64,000 bases of DNA from Dokdonella_A sp963834755 (GCA_963834755.1 CAWICQ010000003.1:1-64000), one strand, 5' to 3'. Positions 19,738-28,931 are shown, counted from the stretch's first letter. Numbers and translations are program-made. The notes: generated by a model from the letters alone, not told the origin.

Positions 19738-22700
19738 GTGATTATCCAGCAGCCTCTACCGACATCGAGCAAGCAGCGCCGCTACTGGAATGCGCCGCAC
19801 GGATCCGCGCTGGCCCTGGCCCTCGCGGATGCCGGTCGTGCGCATCCGGGATTGGTCGTCGCCGTCGCGCGCGACACGCACGCGGCGCACGCGCTCGAAG
19901 CCGAGCTCGGTGTGTTCGCGCGCGCCGGGTCCAAGGGCGCCGACCTCGACGTGCTGCATTTTCCGGATTGGGAAACGCTGCCGTACGATCTCTTCGCGCC
20001 GCATCCGGATATCGTCTCGCAGCGCATCGCGACGTTGTATCGGCTGCCTTCGACCGAACGCGGCGTGCTCGTCGTTCCGGTCGCGACATTGATGCAGCGA
20101 TTGGCGCCGACGAGTTACATCGCCGGTTCCGGTCTCGTTCTCTCATTGCGGCAGAAACTCGATCTCGCCTCCGAGCAACGGCGTCTGGAAACGTCGGGTT
20201 ACCGACACGTGCCGCAAGTCGCCGAACCGGGCGACTTCGCCGTGCGCGGCGCGCTGATCGATATTTTCCCGATGGGCAGCGCCGAGCCGTACCGCATCGA
20301 GCTCTTCGACGAAGAGATCGAGTCGATCCGCACGTTCGATCCGGAAACGCAACGCTCGGACGCGAAGGTCGACGCCGTGCGCCTCTTGCCCGCGCGCGAA
20401 TTTCCGCTGACCGATGAATCGACCAAGGCATTCCGCAACACACTGCGCGAGCGTTTCCCGATCGATCCGCGGCGCTGCCCGTTGTATCAGGACATTCGCG
20501 AAGGCGTGACGCCGGCCGGCATCGAGTATTACCTGCCGTTGTTTTTCGATCGCACCGATACGCTGTTCGACTATCTCGCCGGCAACGCGCTGTTCGTGCT
20601 CGGCGAAGGCGTGCTCGACGCGGCCGAGCATTTCTGGTCGCAGGCGAACGAGCGTTACGAGCAGCGCGCGCACGATGTCGAACGGCCGATCCTGCCGGTC
20701 GCCGAGTTGTATCTGCCGACACAGCAATTGCGCGAACGTTTGAATGCGCAGCTGCGCATCGACGTCGTCGCAAAGGGAACGCACGAGAACGCCATCGATC
20801 TTGGCACGCAACCGGCGCCGATGCTGCCGATCAATCGCAAAGGCGAAGCACCGGCGGACGATCTCAAACGTTTTCTTGCTGCGTATCCGGGGCGGGTGTT
20901 GATGACCGCCGATTCGGCCGGTCGACGCGAGGCACTGCTCGAACTGCTCGCGATCGCGCATCTGCAACCGACGATCGCCGGATCATGGTCGGAGTTCTCG
21001 TCCGAATCCTCGGTCCGCTTCGCCATCACCGTCGCCAGCCTCGAAACCGGCTTCGCGCTGACCGAACCCGCTTTGACCGTCCTCACCGAGCGCGAGCTGC
21101 TCGGCGAGCGCGCGCAGCAGAGCCGGCGACGCAAGCGCGCCGCGCGCGATCCGGAAACGATCATCCGTGATCTCGGCGAGCTCGCGATTGGCGCACCCAT
21201 CGTGCACATCGATCACGGCGTCGGGCGTTATCAGGGATTGCTCAAGCTCGATATCGGCGGTCAGGGCGGCGAGTTCCTCGCCATCGAATACGCGAAGGGC
21301 GACAAACTTTACGTGCCCGTATCGCAACTGCATCTGGTCGGCCGCTACACCGGCGCCGCGCCGGAGTTCGCGCCGCTGCATTCGCTCGGCGGCGATGCAT
21401 GGGAACGCGCCAAGCGAAAAGCCGCGCAGAAAGTCCGCGATGTCGCCGCCGAGCTGCTCGCGATCTATGCGCAACGCGAGGCGCGGCAAGGCGTCGCGCT
21501 CGCCGTCGACATGCCGATGGCGGAGCAGTTCGCGTCGTCGTTTCCGTTCGAGGAAACGCCCGATCAGGAACAGGCGATCGCCGCGGTCATTGCCGATCTC
21601 GCGTCGCCCAAAGCCATGGACCGCGTCGTCTGCGGCGATGTCGGCTTCGGCAAGACCGAGGTTGCATTGCGCGCGGCGTTCATCGCGGCCGTCGCCGGAA
21701 AGCAGGTCGCTGTGCTGGTGCCGACCACGTTGCTCGCACAGCAGCACTATCAGAACTTCCGCGACCGCTTCGCCGACTGGCCGGTGCGCGTCGACGTGCT
21801 GTCGCGCTTCAAATCAAAAAAAGAAACCGACGAGGCGCTGAAGAAAATCGCCGCCGGCGAGATCGACGTCGTGATCGGCACGCACAAGCTGCTGCAGTCC
21901 GATGTGCGTTTCAAGGATCTCGGCCTCGTCATCGTCGACGAGGAACACCGCTTCGGCGTGCGCCAGAAGGAGCAACTGAAAAAGCTCCGCGCCGAAGTCG
22001 ATCTGCTCACGCTGACCGCGACGCCGATTCCGCGCACGCTCAACATGGCGATGGCGGGCCTTCGCGATCTTTCGATCATCGCGACGCCGCCGCAGCATCG
22101 GCTCGCCGTCAAGACATTCATCGGCGTCTACGATCCCGCGCTGATCCGCGAGGCATTCCAGCGCGAGCTCGCGCGCGGCGGCCAGGTCTATTTCCTGCAC
22201 AACGAAGTCGACACGATCGAGAAGATCGCACGCGAGCTCGGCGAGCTCGTGCCCGACGCGCGCCTGCGCATCGCGCACGGTCAGATGCCCGAGCGCGAGC
22301 TCGAACAGGTCATGCTCGATTTCTACCGCCAGCGCTTCAACGTGCTGGTGTGCACGACGATCATCGAATCCGGCATCGACGTGCCGAGCGCGAACACGAT
22401 CGTCGTCAACCGCGCCGATCGCTTCGGGCTCGCCCAGCTGCATCAATTGCGCGGACGCGTCGGCCGCTCGCACCATCGCGCGTATGCGTATCTCGTCATA
22501 CCGGACCGCCGCGTGATCACAGCCGATGCCGAGAAGCGCCTCGAAGCGCTCGCCTCGCTCGAAGAGCTCGGCGCCGGATTCACGCTGGCGACGCACGATC
22601 TCGAAATTCGCGGTGCCGGCGAGCTGCTCGGCGAAGAACAATCCGGCCAGATCGAGCAAATCGGATTTTCGCTGTACACCGAAATGCTCGACCGCGCCGT

Positions 22701-23201
22701 GCGCGCGCTGAAGAGCGGCAAGGTGCCCGACTTCGATCTCACCAGCGAGCACGAAGCCGAGATCGAGCTGCACGTGCCGGCGCTGATTCCGGACGATTAC
22801 CTGCCCGACGTCAACGCGCGCCTGACGCTGTACAAGCGCATTTCGAGCGCGCGCGACGAGGAGGAATTGCGCGAACTGCAGGTCGAGATGATCGATCGCT
22901 TCGGTCTGCTGCCCGATCCCGGTCAAGAACCTTTTCGCGGTGACGCAGCTCAAGCTCGCCGCGACGACGCTCGGCATCAAGAAGCTCGAGCTCGGCGCGA
23001 ACGGCGGGCGCGTGATCTTCCGGCCGCAGCCGAATGTCGAGCCGCTGACGATCATCAAGATGATTCAGGCGCAGCCGCGGGTGTATGCGCTGGATGGGCA
23101 GGATAAGTTGCGGTTCAAGATGCCGTTGGAGGGGACGGCGGAGCGGTTGCGGGCGGCGAATGATTTGTTGTCGTCGCTTGGGCGCGCGCAAAGCCGCTTA
23201 G
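19738..23201 (+). CDS. mfd: Transcription-repair coupling factor Mfd (one clear, one likely frameshift)
   Basis: About 1,150 residues. UvrB-homology modules at the N-terminus include 'VLHFPDWETLPYDLFAPHPDIVSQR' and 'QVAEPGDFAVRGALIDIFP'; the RNA-polymerase-binding domain has 'APIVHIDHGVGRYQGL'. The RecG-like motor follows with 'GDVGFGKTEVALRAAF' (Walker A), 'VIVDEEHRFGVRQ' (DEEH), 'TLTATPIPRTLNMA' and 'QLHQLRGRVGRSHHRAYAYL'. The frame breaks at 22917-22920 (CCC for CC; 'LLPDP' should continue 'VKNLFAVTQLKLAATTLG'). A second extra G at 23180-23182 would give the normal end 'LLSSLGARKAA' and TAG 23199-23201. Start uncertain: GTG 19738 or TTG 19729, with no clear ribosome binding site. Mfd removes stalled RNA polymerase and recruits UvrA. 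Confidence 0.9.
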
Positions 23202-24887
23202 CTCGGGCCGATTGCTTCGCCAGCCAGTCACGTCGGATCGCATGTGACAACGATTCCGCAGCACCAGTTGTGACAGTGCCGCTTCACGATGTCAGCTCGG
23301 GCAACGGTTCCAATCGAGACGACATTATGCAACCAGATATCGACGTTGCACCAGTCGCCTCCGATTGCTCAAAGCGGAGTTGCTGCACGAGTGTCGGCGG
23401 CAGCAACGTAGTACGTGAAGCGCATTCGAGAATTCGGTGCCCGCGATACTATCCAGTTCGGATCTCAAACAAGCACTGCCTGATTGCTCACGCTCCGATC
23501 GTCGTACCATCTGCCGCGCTGTTACTCCGACAAATGCGGTGATGCTAGCCAAAGTCCTCAGATCAGGTTCAAGACCTCGTTTGAAGGCGTAGCTGATGCG
23601 CGATCAACTGCGTCTGTCTCGAGAAGGGATCCACAAGATGCTACGCGCTCTGGTTCGTGACAAATTTATCGGCAAGCGCAGCGCGCTCCGTAAGATAATA
23701 CGGCGTGGCACTTTCTTCAACGTCAAAGCTCGGACAGATCGTGGCTGCCATACGGTGACCCATGCGATTCGGTAGAGCTCGGGGCTCATTCGTCGGTGCG
23801 ACGCCTGAACGCGGTCTGAAAAATGCACCACCTCGGCGTATTCCCATCGTGCGCGATCGCACGATCTCGTCGTCAAGTTCGTGACGCGTTCACGAAAGTC
23901 GTAAGCAGAGACACTCCGACCGACGCGGAAGACTAATGCGAGTCAACCAAACTGTCAGTCTTTCCTCGAACTGTGCGTTCATCTCCGAAGAAGGGTCCTC
24001 AAACGCCTATGATCATTGAACGATAGCGGCTAGCGTCCAATTCTTCAGCGACCTGAGCCGTACGCGAATCAACGTTCAGTACGGACGAAACTCTGTGTAG
24101 CCGCAGCGTAGTGAAGGGTCCATTGAGATAGCGTGATTGCAGGCTAAAGATACCTGGCTGCGTCGAAGCAGCAAATCGAGATGTCTGCTCGCAGGTTTTG
24201 CTCCACGCAATTATGACTGGATGCTGCTCAGCATGGTATTTTGCGCTACGACGCCATTGTGAGGGATACCCAAAGTAGTGCGAACAAAAGTCGAGTCGTT
24301 GCGAGGCTGAAATAGCCTGTCTTCCGTTCCGCCTGCCCCAGAGGCACCACTCTTCAACGCTGAGCGACTCGCCTATATTGTCAGCAACCGCTATCCCGCG
24401 AGCCATGGAGAACTCGCATGCGCCAACGAAAACGATGCCGAACAACTTTTCATCCGGTGCGTCGAGATCGTATCTCCGACTATGGATACTCGTGCTCAAC
24501 TTTATTCGTCGTAATCACTCGTCTCGATAAACATTGCACCAGCCAACGATCCCGAAGCCGAGCGAGTTGATCTCGTCGCCGTTGACATCATCCTCGCTCT
24601 GTGGAAATTGCATTCGACCACACGTCGAATCCATCGTCGCTTCGGTCTCCCCTACCTTCTAGGTTCTGCCAATCTCGAAAGTCTGTAGATCAACATGGCG
24701 CTGCCCAAGTCTTCGAAGCGCTTCGGTTCCATCTTGGAAATGCGAGGTCCTAGCGTCTTAACAGGCATTGGGTTTCGTGCGGCTCGCTAACAAGTCAAGA
24801 TTCCGGATTTCTATTGGATCGGGTCACTCCAACGTACCGTTATTTTTCCTCTAGACTGCGTCTGGTCGCTCAATCGCGACAACGGGC
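23202..24887. other. AT-richer, gene-poor segment
   Basis: About 1.7 kb with visibly lower GC than its surroundings (near 50% by eye, against about 65% outside). It has frequent stops in all frames and no long frame with family resemblance. One minus-strand frame at 23999-24499 is listed separately as doubtful. I see no tRNA, transposase or clear terminal repeats. It lies between the mfd stop and a SymE-like toxin gene and may be decayed foreign DNA. Confidence 0.5.
23999..24499 (-). CDS. Doubtful hypothetical protein in the AT-richer segment
   Basis: A 166-codon frame with a TTG start and no convincing ribosome binding site. The product is not low-complexity ('LFGIVFVGACEFSMARGIAV', 'FCSHYFGYPSQWRRSAKYHAE'), has no signal peptide, and resembles no family I know. 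Just upstream, ATG 24533 opens an 11-codon reading in another frame that stops before the TTG. The frame could be a real foreign gene, a decayed one, or chance openness. Confidence 0.25.
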   Translation of the reverse strand: MSTSIHSRRYDLDAPDEKLFGIVFVGACEFSMARGIAVADNIGESLSVEEWCLWGRRNGRQAISASQRLDFCSHYFGYPSQWRRSAKYHAEQHPVIIAWSKTCEQTSRFAASTQPGIFSLQSRYLNGPFTTLRLHRVSSVLNVDSRTAQVAEELDASRYRSMIIGV

Positions 24888-25020
24888 TTGGCGGCCCGCA
24901 TACCTCACCACGCACGCATCCGGCTTCGCCGCAGCGTCGCGTCCGCGCATCCGCGCCGTCTGCGGCGGGCCGCGCGGGGGAGCCTTCGGGCTCGTCGGTT
25001 GAGGTATGCCGATCCGCCAA
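24888..25020 (+). promoter_or_regulatory. Long inverted repeat with internal hairpins upstream of the SymE-like gene
   Basis: The arms at 24888-24907 and 25000-25020 pair over 17 positions (TTGGCGG ... GCATACCTCA against its complement, with a small unpaired patch), enclosing 92 bases. Inside is a perfect 5-bp hairpin with a TTCG loop at 24980-24993 (GAGCC/GGCTC) and a second TTCG hairpin near 24921-24931. The element ends 64 bases before the SymE-like ATG. It could be a structured 5' leader, an antisense RNA gene like symR, or a small mobile palindrome. Function not established. Confidence 0.4.
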
Positions 25021-25084
25021 CCCCGCGCGACTCGTCACCCCGCGGGCTCCCGCCAAAACGGTGACTTCTGTAAAAGGAGACACC

Positions 25085-25381
25085 ATGGCGCGCAAGTCTC
25101 GCATCGTTTCCGCCGCATCGTCCACCAAGCCGCCGCGCCGCAAACGCGCGCGAATCGAGGAACCATTCCAGATCGTTTCGTCGGCGACCCTCGCGCGCGG
25201 CGCGGCGGACGCGGACATCAAGGTGCCGATGCTCGTGCTCTACGGCGAGTGGCTCGCGGCGATCGGCTTTCCGATCGGCGCGGCGGCGTATCTCGTCAGT
25301 GATCAGCAGGGCGAACTGGCGCTGTGCCGCGTCGGGCTGCGGTTGCCGCGGCGGTTGAAGATTCGCACGACCCCTGGATGA
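25085..25381 (+). CDS. SymE-like toxin family protein
   Basis: 98 residues. The start at 25085 follows a strong ribosome binding site (AAAAGGAGACACC). The N-terminus is a basic tail ('MARKSRIV...KPPRRKRARIEE'). Residues about 50-90 match the SymE fold: 'VPMLVLYGEWLAAIGFPIGA' followed by a beta-rich end 'LALCRVGLRLPRRLKI'. In E. coli SymE is an AbrB-fold, SOS-induced toxin held down by the antisense RNA SymR. No LexA box was recognised here. The structured repeat upstream (24888-25020) is the obvious place for RNA control. Family assignment is by motif only. Confidence 0.65.
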   Translation: MARKSRIVSAASSTKPPRRKRARIEEPFQIVSSATLARGAADADIKVPMLVLYGEWLAAIGFPIGAAAYLVSDQQGELALCRVGLRLPRRLKIRTTPG

Positions 25382-25431
25382 TGAGCTACTCCGCATCCAA
25401 TAGTGTCGAGCCGCATACTCGCGTTGGTCGC

Positions 25432-25457
25432 ATAGGGTGGGCTCAAGCCCACCCTAT
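25432..25457. repeat. Palindromic GGGTGGGCT repeat, copy 1
   Basis: A 26-base near-perfect palindrome: 12-base arms (ATAGGGTGGGCT and its complement) around CA. It lies between the SymE-like gene and higA, downstream of both, and could form a hairpin in either transcript. The same element recurs at 27264-27325 and, degenerate, at 27502-27529. Confidence 0.8.
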
Positions 25458-25470
25458 CAACGGCGCAGCA

Positions 25471-25782
25471 TCAAGCTGCCGCGCGATTGCCTAGACCTCG
25501 CCACGGCTTGATCTTCGCCAGCTTGGAAGCCATCGCGCGCTCGGCAACTTCCGTGTCGTGCGCTGCTTGAGCACGCAGCCAATAGCCATTCGACAGACCG
25601 AAGAACCGGCACAAGCGCAGATCCGTGTCCGCGGTGATTGAGCGCTTGCCGGAGATGATGTCGCCGATGCGTTGGGCCGGAACGCCAATCTCCTTAGCCA
25701 CGCGATACTGACTAAGACCCATGGGCTTCAGGAATTCTTCCAGGAGAAGCTCTCCGGGAATGATGGGCTTCAGCTTACGCAT
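25471..25782 (-). CDS. higA: HigA family antitoxin
   Basis: 103 residues. 'MRKLKPIIPGELLLEEFLKP' is the typical HigA start. The helix-turn-helix is 'GLSQYRVAKEIGVPAQRIGDIISGKRSI', followed by 'ADTDLRLCRFFGLSNGYWLRAQ'. It binds HigB and represses the shared promoter. It lies 10 bases after higB, in the toxin-first order characteristic of HigBA. GGAG lies about 7 bases before the ATG at 25782. Confidence 0.93.
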   Translation of the reverse strand: MRKLKPIIPGELLLEEFLKPMGLSQYRVAKEIGVPAQRIGDIISGKRSITADTDLRLCRFFGLSNGYWLRAQAAHDTEVAERAMASKLAKIKPWRGLGNRAAA

Positions 25783-25792
25783 GGAACACTCC

Positions 25793-26071
25793 TCAGTGGT
25801 AATCCACGATTTCTACGTTTTCCGCGCCGGCCGCCGACCAACGAAAACACAGACGCCACTGGTCGTTGATGCGGATACTGTACTGACCAGAACGGTCGCC
25901 CTTCAGCGTCTCGAGGCGATTGCCTGGCGGAATCCGCAGATCGTCCAGCCTTGTCGAGATTTCGAGCTGCATGAGCTTGCGACGAGCGACGGTGGCGATG
26001 CTGGCAAAGCGACGTACGCGATTGCCGTGTGCAAGAGATTTCGTGTCCGAACACTTGAAAGACCTGATCAC
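25793..26071 (-). CDS. higB: HigB family toxin (RelE/ParE superfamily mRNase)
   Basis: 92 residues from a GTG at 26071. The order 'IRSFKCSDTKSL', 'RRFASIATVARRKLMQLE', 'LDDLRIPPGNRLETLKGDRSGQYSIRINDQWRLCFRW' and 'VEIVDYH' is diagnostic for HigB, and the C-terminal 'DYH' is conserved. HigB cleaves mRNA on the ribosome and is neutralised by HigA, encoded next. No Shine-Dalgarno precedes the GTG; the promoter -10 ends only 5 bases upstream, so the mRNA may be leaderless. Confidence 0.92.
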   Translation of the reverse strand: MIRSFKCSDTKSLAHGNRVRRFASIATVARRKLMQLEISTRLDDLRIPPGNRLETLKGDRSGQYSIRINDQWRLCFRWSAAGAENVEIVDYH

Positions 26072-26105
26072 GGCGTATAGTAACGCCGCGCGTGATTACT
26101 GTAAA
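26071..26105 (-). promoter_or_regulatory. higBA promoter with HigA-type operator over the -10
   Basis: On the minus strand TTTACA (26100-26105) and TACTAT (26077-26082) are separated by 17 bases, a good -35/-10 pair. Perfect 6-base inverted repeats (CGGCGT/ACGCCG; 26083-26088 and 26071-26076) flank the -10 exactly, a natural HigA operator. The GTG of higB begins 5 bases after the -10. Autorepression is inferred from the family. Confidence 0.65.
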
Positions 26106-26141
26106 GATTGTCGCACGGACAGAGCGAGGAGGCAGTCGACA

Positions 26142-26762
26142 ATGACATTCCAAGCTCAACGTGGAGCAGCCGTCGGCGTCGCCGAGCACGGCAACTCGGC
26201 GATCCTCGTCACGATCGGCAGCGATCGTCAGCTCCTCGATCGCCGTCGCATCGATCTCACGCACAAACTGCCGACGCATCCGTATCATCACGAAGGTTCC
26301 TGGGCGATTGGCCGCTACATCAACAGCCCATGGGCGCGGAAGATTTCGCTGGCCGACGCCATCGCGCTGGTCGAGCGCGTGCGCGATGCGGCCGCGCACG
26401 GCGCGCGCGAGGCACTCGAAGCGCTCGCGGCGTCCATGCCTCAACCCATCGCGCGCATCGCGATTCGCGTATGCCCTCCGCTTCCGCCGACGACCGAGGA
26501 GCGCATCCGCGATACGCGCGCGGCGAGCATGGCGGATTCGATCATGTATCGCGAGGCGCTGGCGGCGGCGGCCGAGGCGCGCGGCTGGTTCGTGCATTGG
26601 TACGATCGCGAACGCGTGTTTCGCGATGCGGCGGCGGCGCTCGGCGGCGAGGATATCGATGCGTTCCTGCGCACGATGGGCAAAGTGGTTGGACCGCCCT
26701 GGGACGCGAAGCACAAGCTGGCGGCGACTGCAGCGATCGCTTCGATGATGTCTGAACCCTAG
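26142..26762 (+). CDS. Hypothetical protein
   Basis: 206 residues from ATG 26142, with GAGGAGG about 10 bases upstream. There is no signal peptide or membrane segment. The N-terminal half reads like a small beta domain ('AVGVAEHGNSAILVTIGSDRQLLDRRRIDL') with a His cluster 'LPTHPYHHEGSW'. The C-terminal half is helical and Ala-rich ('MYREALAAAAEARGWFVHWY'). I do not recognise a family. It diverges from higB with about 70 bases between starts, so the HigA operator might affect it too. Convergent with the GFA gene. Confidence 0.75.
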   Translation: MTFQAQRGAAVGVAEHGNSAILVTIGSDRQLLDRRRIDLTHKLPTHPYHHEGSWAIGRYINSPWARKISLADAIALVERVRDAAAHGAREALEALAASMPQPIARIAIRVCPPLPPTTEERIRDTRAASMADSIMYREALAAAAEARGWFVHWYDRERVFRDAAAALGGEDIDAFLRTMGKVVGPPWDAKHKLAATAAIASMMSEP

Positions 26763-26842
26763 AGCGCGCTTGCGCCCACCTTGTCGGGCTGATTCCAGGG
26801 ATTGGAACCCAGCTCTTCTATCCCCCTCTTCGTTCGCGTGAG

Positions 26843-27235
26843 CTACTCCTCGAAGCGGCTCGTCGCGTCGCGATTGCGCTCGTATCGTCTCGTGAGCGGA
26901 AACGGCGGCAGCCAGGACTCGCGACGGATCGTCCAGAGCTCGTAGGTTGGTTTCAGCTGGTCGGGCGCATCGAGCGACCCGAGGTTCACTTCGATCTCGT
27001 CGGCGCTGCGACCGAACACAGTCGAGCCGCAACGGGGACAGAAGAACCTGCCGGCGTATTCGCGTGTTTCGCCCTCGATCGTCACCGCGTCGCGAGGAAA
27101 GATCGCGGAAGCATGGAAAAGCGCGCCGTGATGCTTGCGGCAGTCGAGGCAGTGACAGATGCCGACGCGGTAAGGGCGTCCGGTTGCGACGATTCGCAAG
27201 CTGCCGCACAGGCAACCGCCGGTGAATCGGTCCAT
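26843..27235 (-). CDS. GFA family protein (CENP-V/GFA zinc fold)
   Basis: 130 residues from ATG 27235 (GAGG about 8 bases upstream); an ATG ten codons earlier is possible. All zinc ligand motifs are present: 'GGCLCGSLR', 'CHCLDCRKHHG' and 'FFCPRCGS'. The family was named after glutathione-dependent formaldehyde-activating enzyme, but most members have no proven activity. Palindromic repeats lie immediately upstream. Confidence 0.9.
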   Translation of the reverse strand: MDRFTGGCLCGSLRIVATGRPYRVGICHCLDCRKHHGALFHASAIFPRDAVTIEGETREYAGRFFCPRCGSTVFGRSADEIEVNLGSLDAPDQLKPTYELWTIRRESWLPPFPLTRRYERNRDATSRFEE

Positions 27236-27263
27236 GGTGTCGCCTCGTTCGCGGAAGACGCTC

Positions 27264-27325
27264 ATAGGGTGGGTTTCAGCCCACCGACATCGTCGTGATT
27301 CACGGTGGGCTGAAGCCCACCCTAT
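27264..27325. repeat. Inverted pair of the palindromic GGGTGGGCT repeat, copies 2 and 3
   Basis: Two 23-base copies (27264-27286 and 27303-27325) lie in opposite orientation around 16 bases and pair with one mismatch. Each copy is itself nearly palindromic. The arrangement is that of a REP doublet, just upstream of the GFA gene. Confidence 0.8.
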
Positions 27326-27363
27326 CGTTTGTCGTCAGGAACGTGAAGATCGGCACGCCTTTC

Positions 27364-27409
27364 CCTTCTCCCGCCTGCGGGAGAAGGTGCCGGCAGGCAG
27401 ATGAGGGCG
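27364..27409. repeat. CTCCCGC hairpin repeat, variant copy
   Basis: An 11-base hairpin (CCTTCTCCCGC, loop CT, perfect complement) at 27364-27387 is followed by a GATGAGGGCG tail. It belongs to the same family as the repeats at 29830, 48881, 49021, 53664 and 53742, with AA/TT in place of GA/TC in the outer arm. Intergenic. Confidence 0.7.
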
Positions 27410-27501
27410 CTTTGCAAATGCAACGTAAACCGCCGGCACGCACCCACCGTCCCGCGACGTACCCGCATCTGACCAGCCATCTCCTGCGCACGTGCGCGCG
27501 C

Positions 27502-27529
27502 CACAGGGTGGTCTTCAGCCTACCCTGTG
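27502..27529. repeat. Degenerate palindromic GGGTGGGCT repeat, copy 4
   Basis: CACAGGGTGG ... CTACCCTGTG arms around TCTTCAGC, a decayed version of the repeats at 25432 and 27264. It lies 14 bases beyond the stop of the FG-GAP gene and could act as its 3' hairpin. Confidence 0.6.
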
Positions 27530-27542
27530 TGCGCCGATCGCG

Positions 27543-28817
27543 TTACGGCGTCGTGCCGTCGAAGCCATCCGCGAATATCGTGTCGTTGTCGACGGCGGTG
27601 GTGAAGAAATACGCCGCACCCGTCAGCGCGCCGGCGGGCCAACCCCAGGCGCCGGCCAGTGCACGCGTTCCGTCGAGCGTGACCGGAAATCCGAGTTGAT
27701 CGTTGTGCTGACCGTCGCTCGCATAGAGTTTCTGCGACTGGCTCCAGGTGCCGCCCGCTTGGTCGAAGACGTACACGGCGCCCTGCGCCGTCTGGTTGTC
27801 GTCGCCATCCGCGCCGATGACCGCGTGCGTGCCGTCGATCGCAACGGAATGGCCGAACTTGGCCTGGATCTGGATGTCGTCGGGGACGAGCTTTTGCGTC
27901 TGACTCCAGGTGCCGTTCGATTCAGTGAACACGTAGGCTGCGCCTTGAAGGTTGCTGCCGTCGCCCCACGCGCCCACGATCAGATTCGTTCCCGACACCG
28001 CGATGGCGTAGCCGAAATACGCGTTCGACGTGCCGTCGTCGGCGGTCAGCTTCTGTGTTTCGGTCCACGTGCCGCCCGATTCGGTGAAGACGTAGACGGC
28101 ACCCTGAAACGTGTTGTTGCCGTAGGCGCCGACGAACGCCGTCGAACCCTGGACGAGGACCGAGTAGCCGAATACGTCGCTGAGCCCCTCGTCGCTAGCC
28201 GTGAGCTTCTGGGTCTGGGTCCAGGTCCCGCCTGATTCGTTGAACACGTAGACCGCGCCGAGCAGGTCGGCGCCGATGAAGGCGGTCGTGCCGTCGAGCG
28301 CGACGGAGTAGCCGAAGTAGTTGAAATCCGTGCCGTCGTCCGAGGTGAGCTTTTGCGCCTGGCTCCATGTGCCGTTCGATTGCGTGAACACGTAGGCGGT
28401 CCCTTGATACGCGTTTGCGCCGACCGTGGCGGCATAGGCGCCGACGATGGCGGTGTCGCCTTGGAAAGCCACCGCGTCGCCGAACGTATCGAACGCCGCG
28501 CCGTCGTCCGAGGTGAGCTTTTGCGACTGAGTCCATCCGCTGCCCGATTGATCGAACACGTAGACCGCGCCCTGATCTTCGTTGGCGCCGATGGTCGCCT
28601 GCTGAGCGCCGACCATCGCCGTCGTGCCATGCAGCGCAACTGCGACGCCGAACTCAGCATTCGGTGCGCCGTCGTCGGCGGTGATTTCCTGTTCCTGCAG
28701 CCAGTCGAGCGGGTCGAGCGGGTTTACCTCACGTGCCGGCGCCCGCTGGGGTGCCGCTAGGGCGGCAATGCACGCGAGCGCCGGGGTCGCGATGCCAGGG
28801 AAGCTGAATCGTTTCAT
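27543..28817 (-). CDS. Secreted FG-GAP beta-propeller protein with DGFD tail
   Basis: 424 residues from ATG 28817, with GGAG about 9 bases upstream. A signal peptide (MKRFSFPGIATPALACIAAL) is followed by about seven repeats of some 50 residues, each with the pattern 'QKLTSDDGxxxxxFGxxVAxxGxTAxVGA' and 'QGxxYVFxxSxGTW'. This is the FG-GAP/integrin-alpha propeller type. The protein ends 'DNDTIFADGFDGTTP', sharing the DGFD tail. Likely exported; ligand unknown. A longer reading upstream lacks a ribosome binding site and is rejected. Confidence 0.88.
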   Translation of the reverse strand: MKRFSFPGIATPALACIAALAAPQRAPAREVNPLDPLDWLQEQEITADDGAPNAEFGVAVALHGTTAMVGAQQATIGANEDQGAVYVFDQSGSGWTQSQKLTSDDGAAFDTFGDAVAFQGDTAIVGAYAATVGANAYQGTAYVFTQSNGTWSQAQKLTSDDGTDFNYFGYSVALDGTTAFIGADLLGAVYVFNESGGTWTQTQKLTASDEGLSDVFGYSVLVQGSTAFVGAYGNNTFQGAVYVFTESGGTWTETQKLTADDGTSNAYFGYAIAVSGTNLIVGAWGDGSNLQGAAYVFTESNGTWSQTQKLVPDDIQIQAKFGHSVAIDGTHAVIGADGDDNQTAQGAVYVFDQAGGTWSQSQKLYASDGQHNDQLGFPVTLDGTRALAGAWGWPAGALTGAAYFFTTAVDNDTIFADGFDGTTP

Positions 28818-28931
28818 GCGCGAGTCTCCTTCAGGCAAACCCCAAGTATCCGCAGTCCGCGCGTCGCACTTCAATGGATCGAGCTGATGGATCTCTGTCA
28901 TGAGAGGCATCTGTCAGCAGTGGGCCACCGG

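Noticed and set aside
20143..20967. Long antisense frames inside mfd
   Set aside because: They overlap well-conserved Mfd domains and show no motifs of their own.
26790..26830. tRNA-like T-arm (GGTTCCAATCCC on the minus strand)
   Set aside because: The stem carries a mismatch and no acceptor, D-arm or anticodon arm can be assembled around it.
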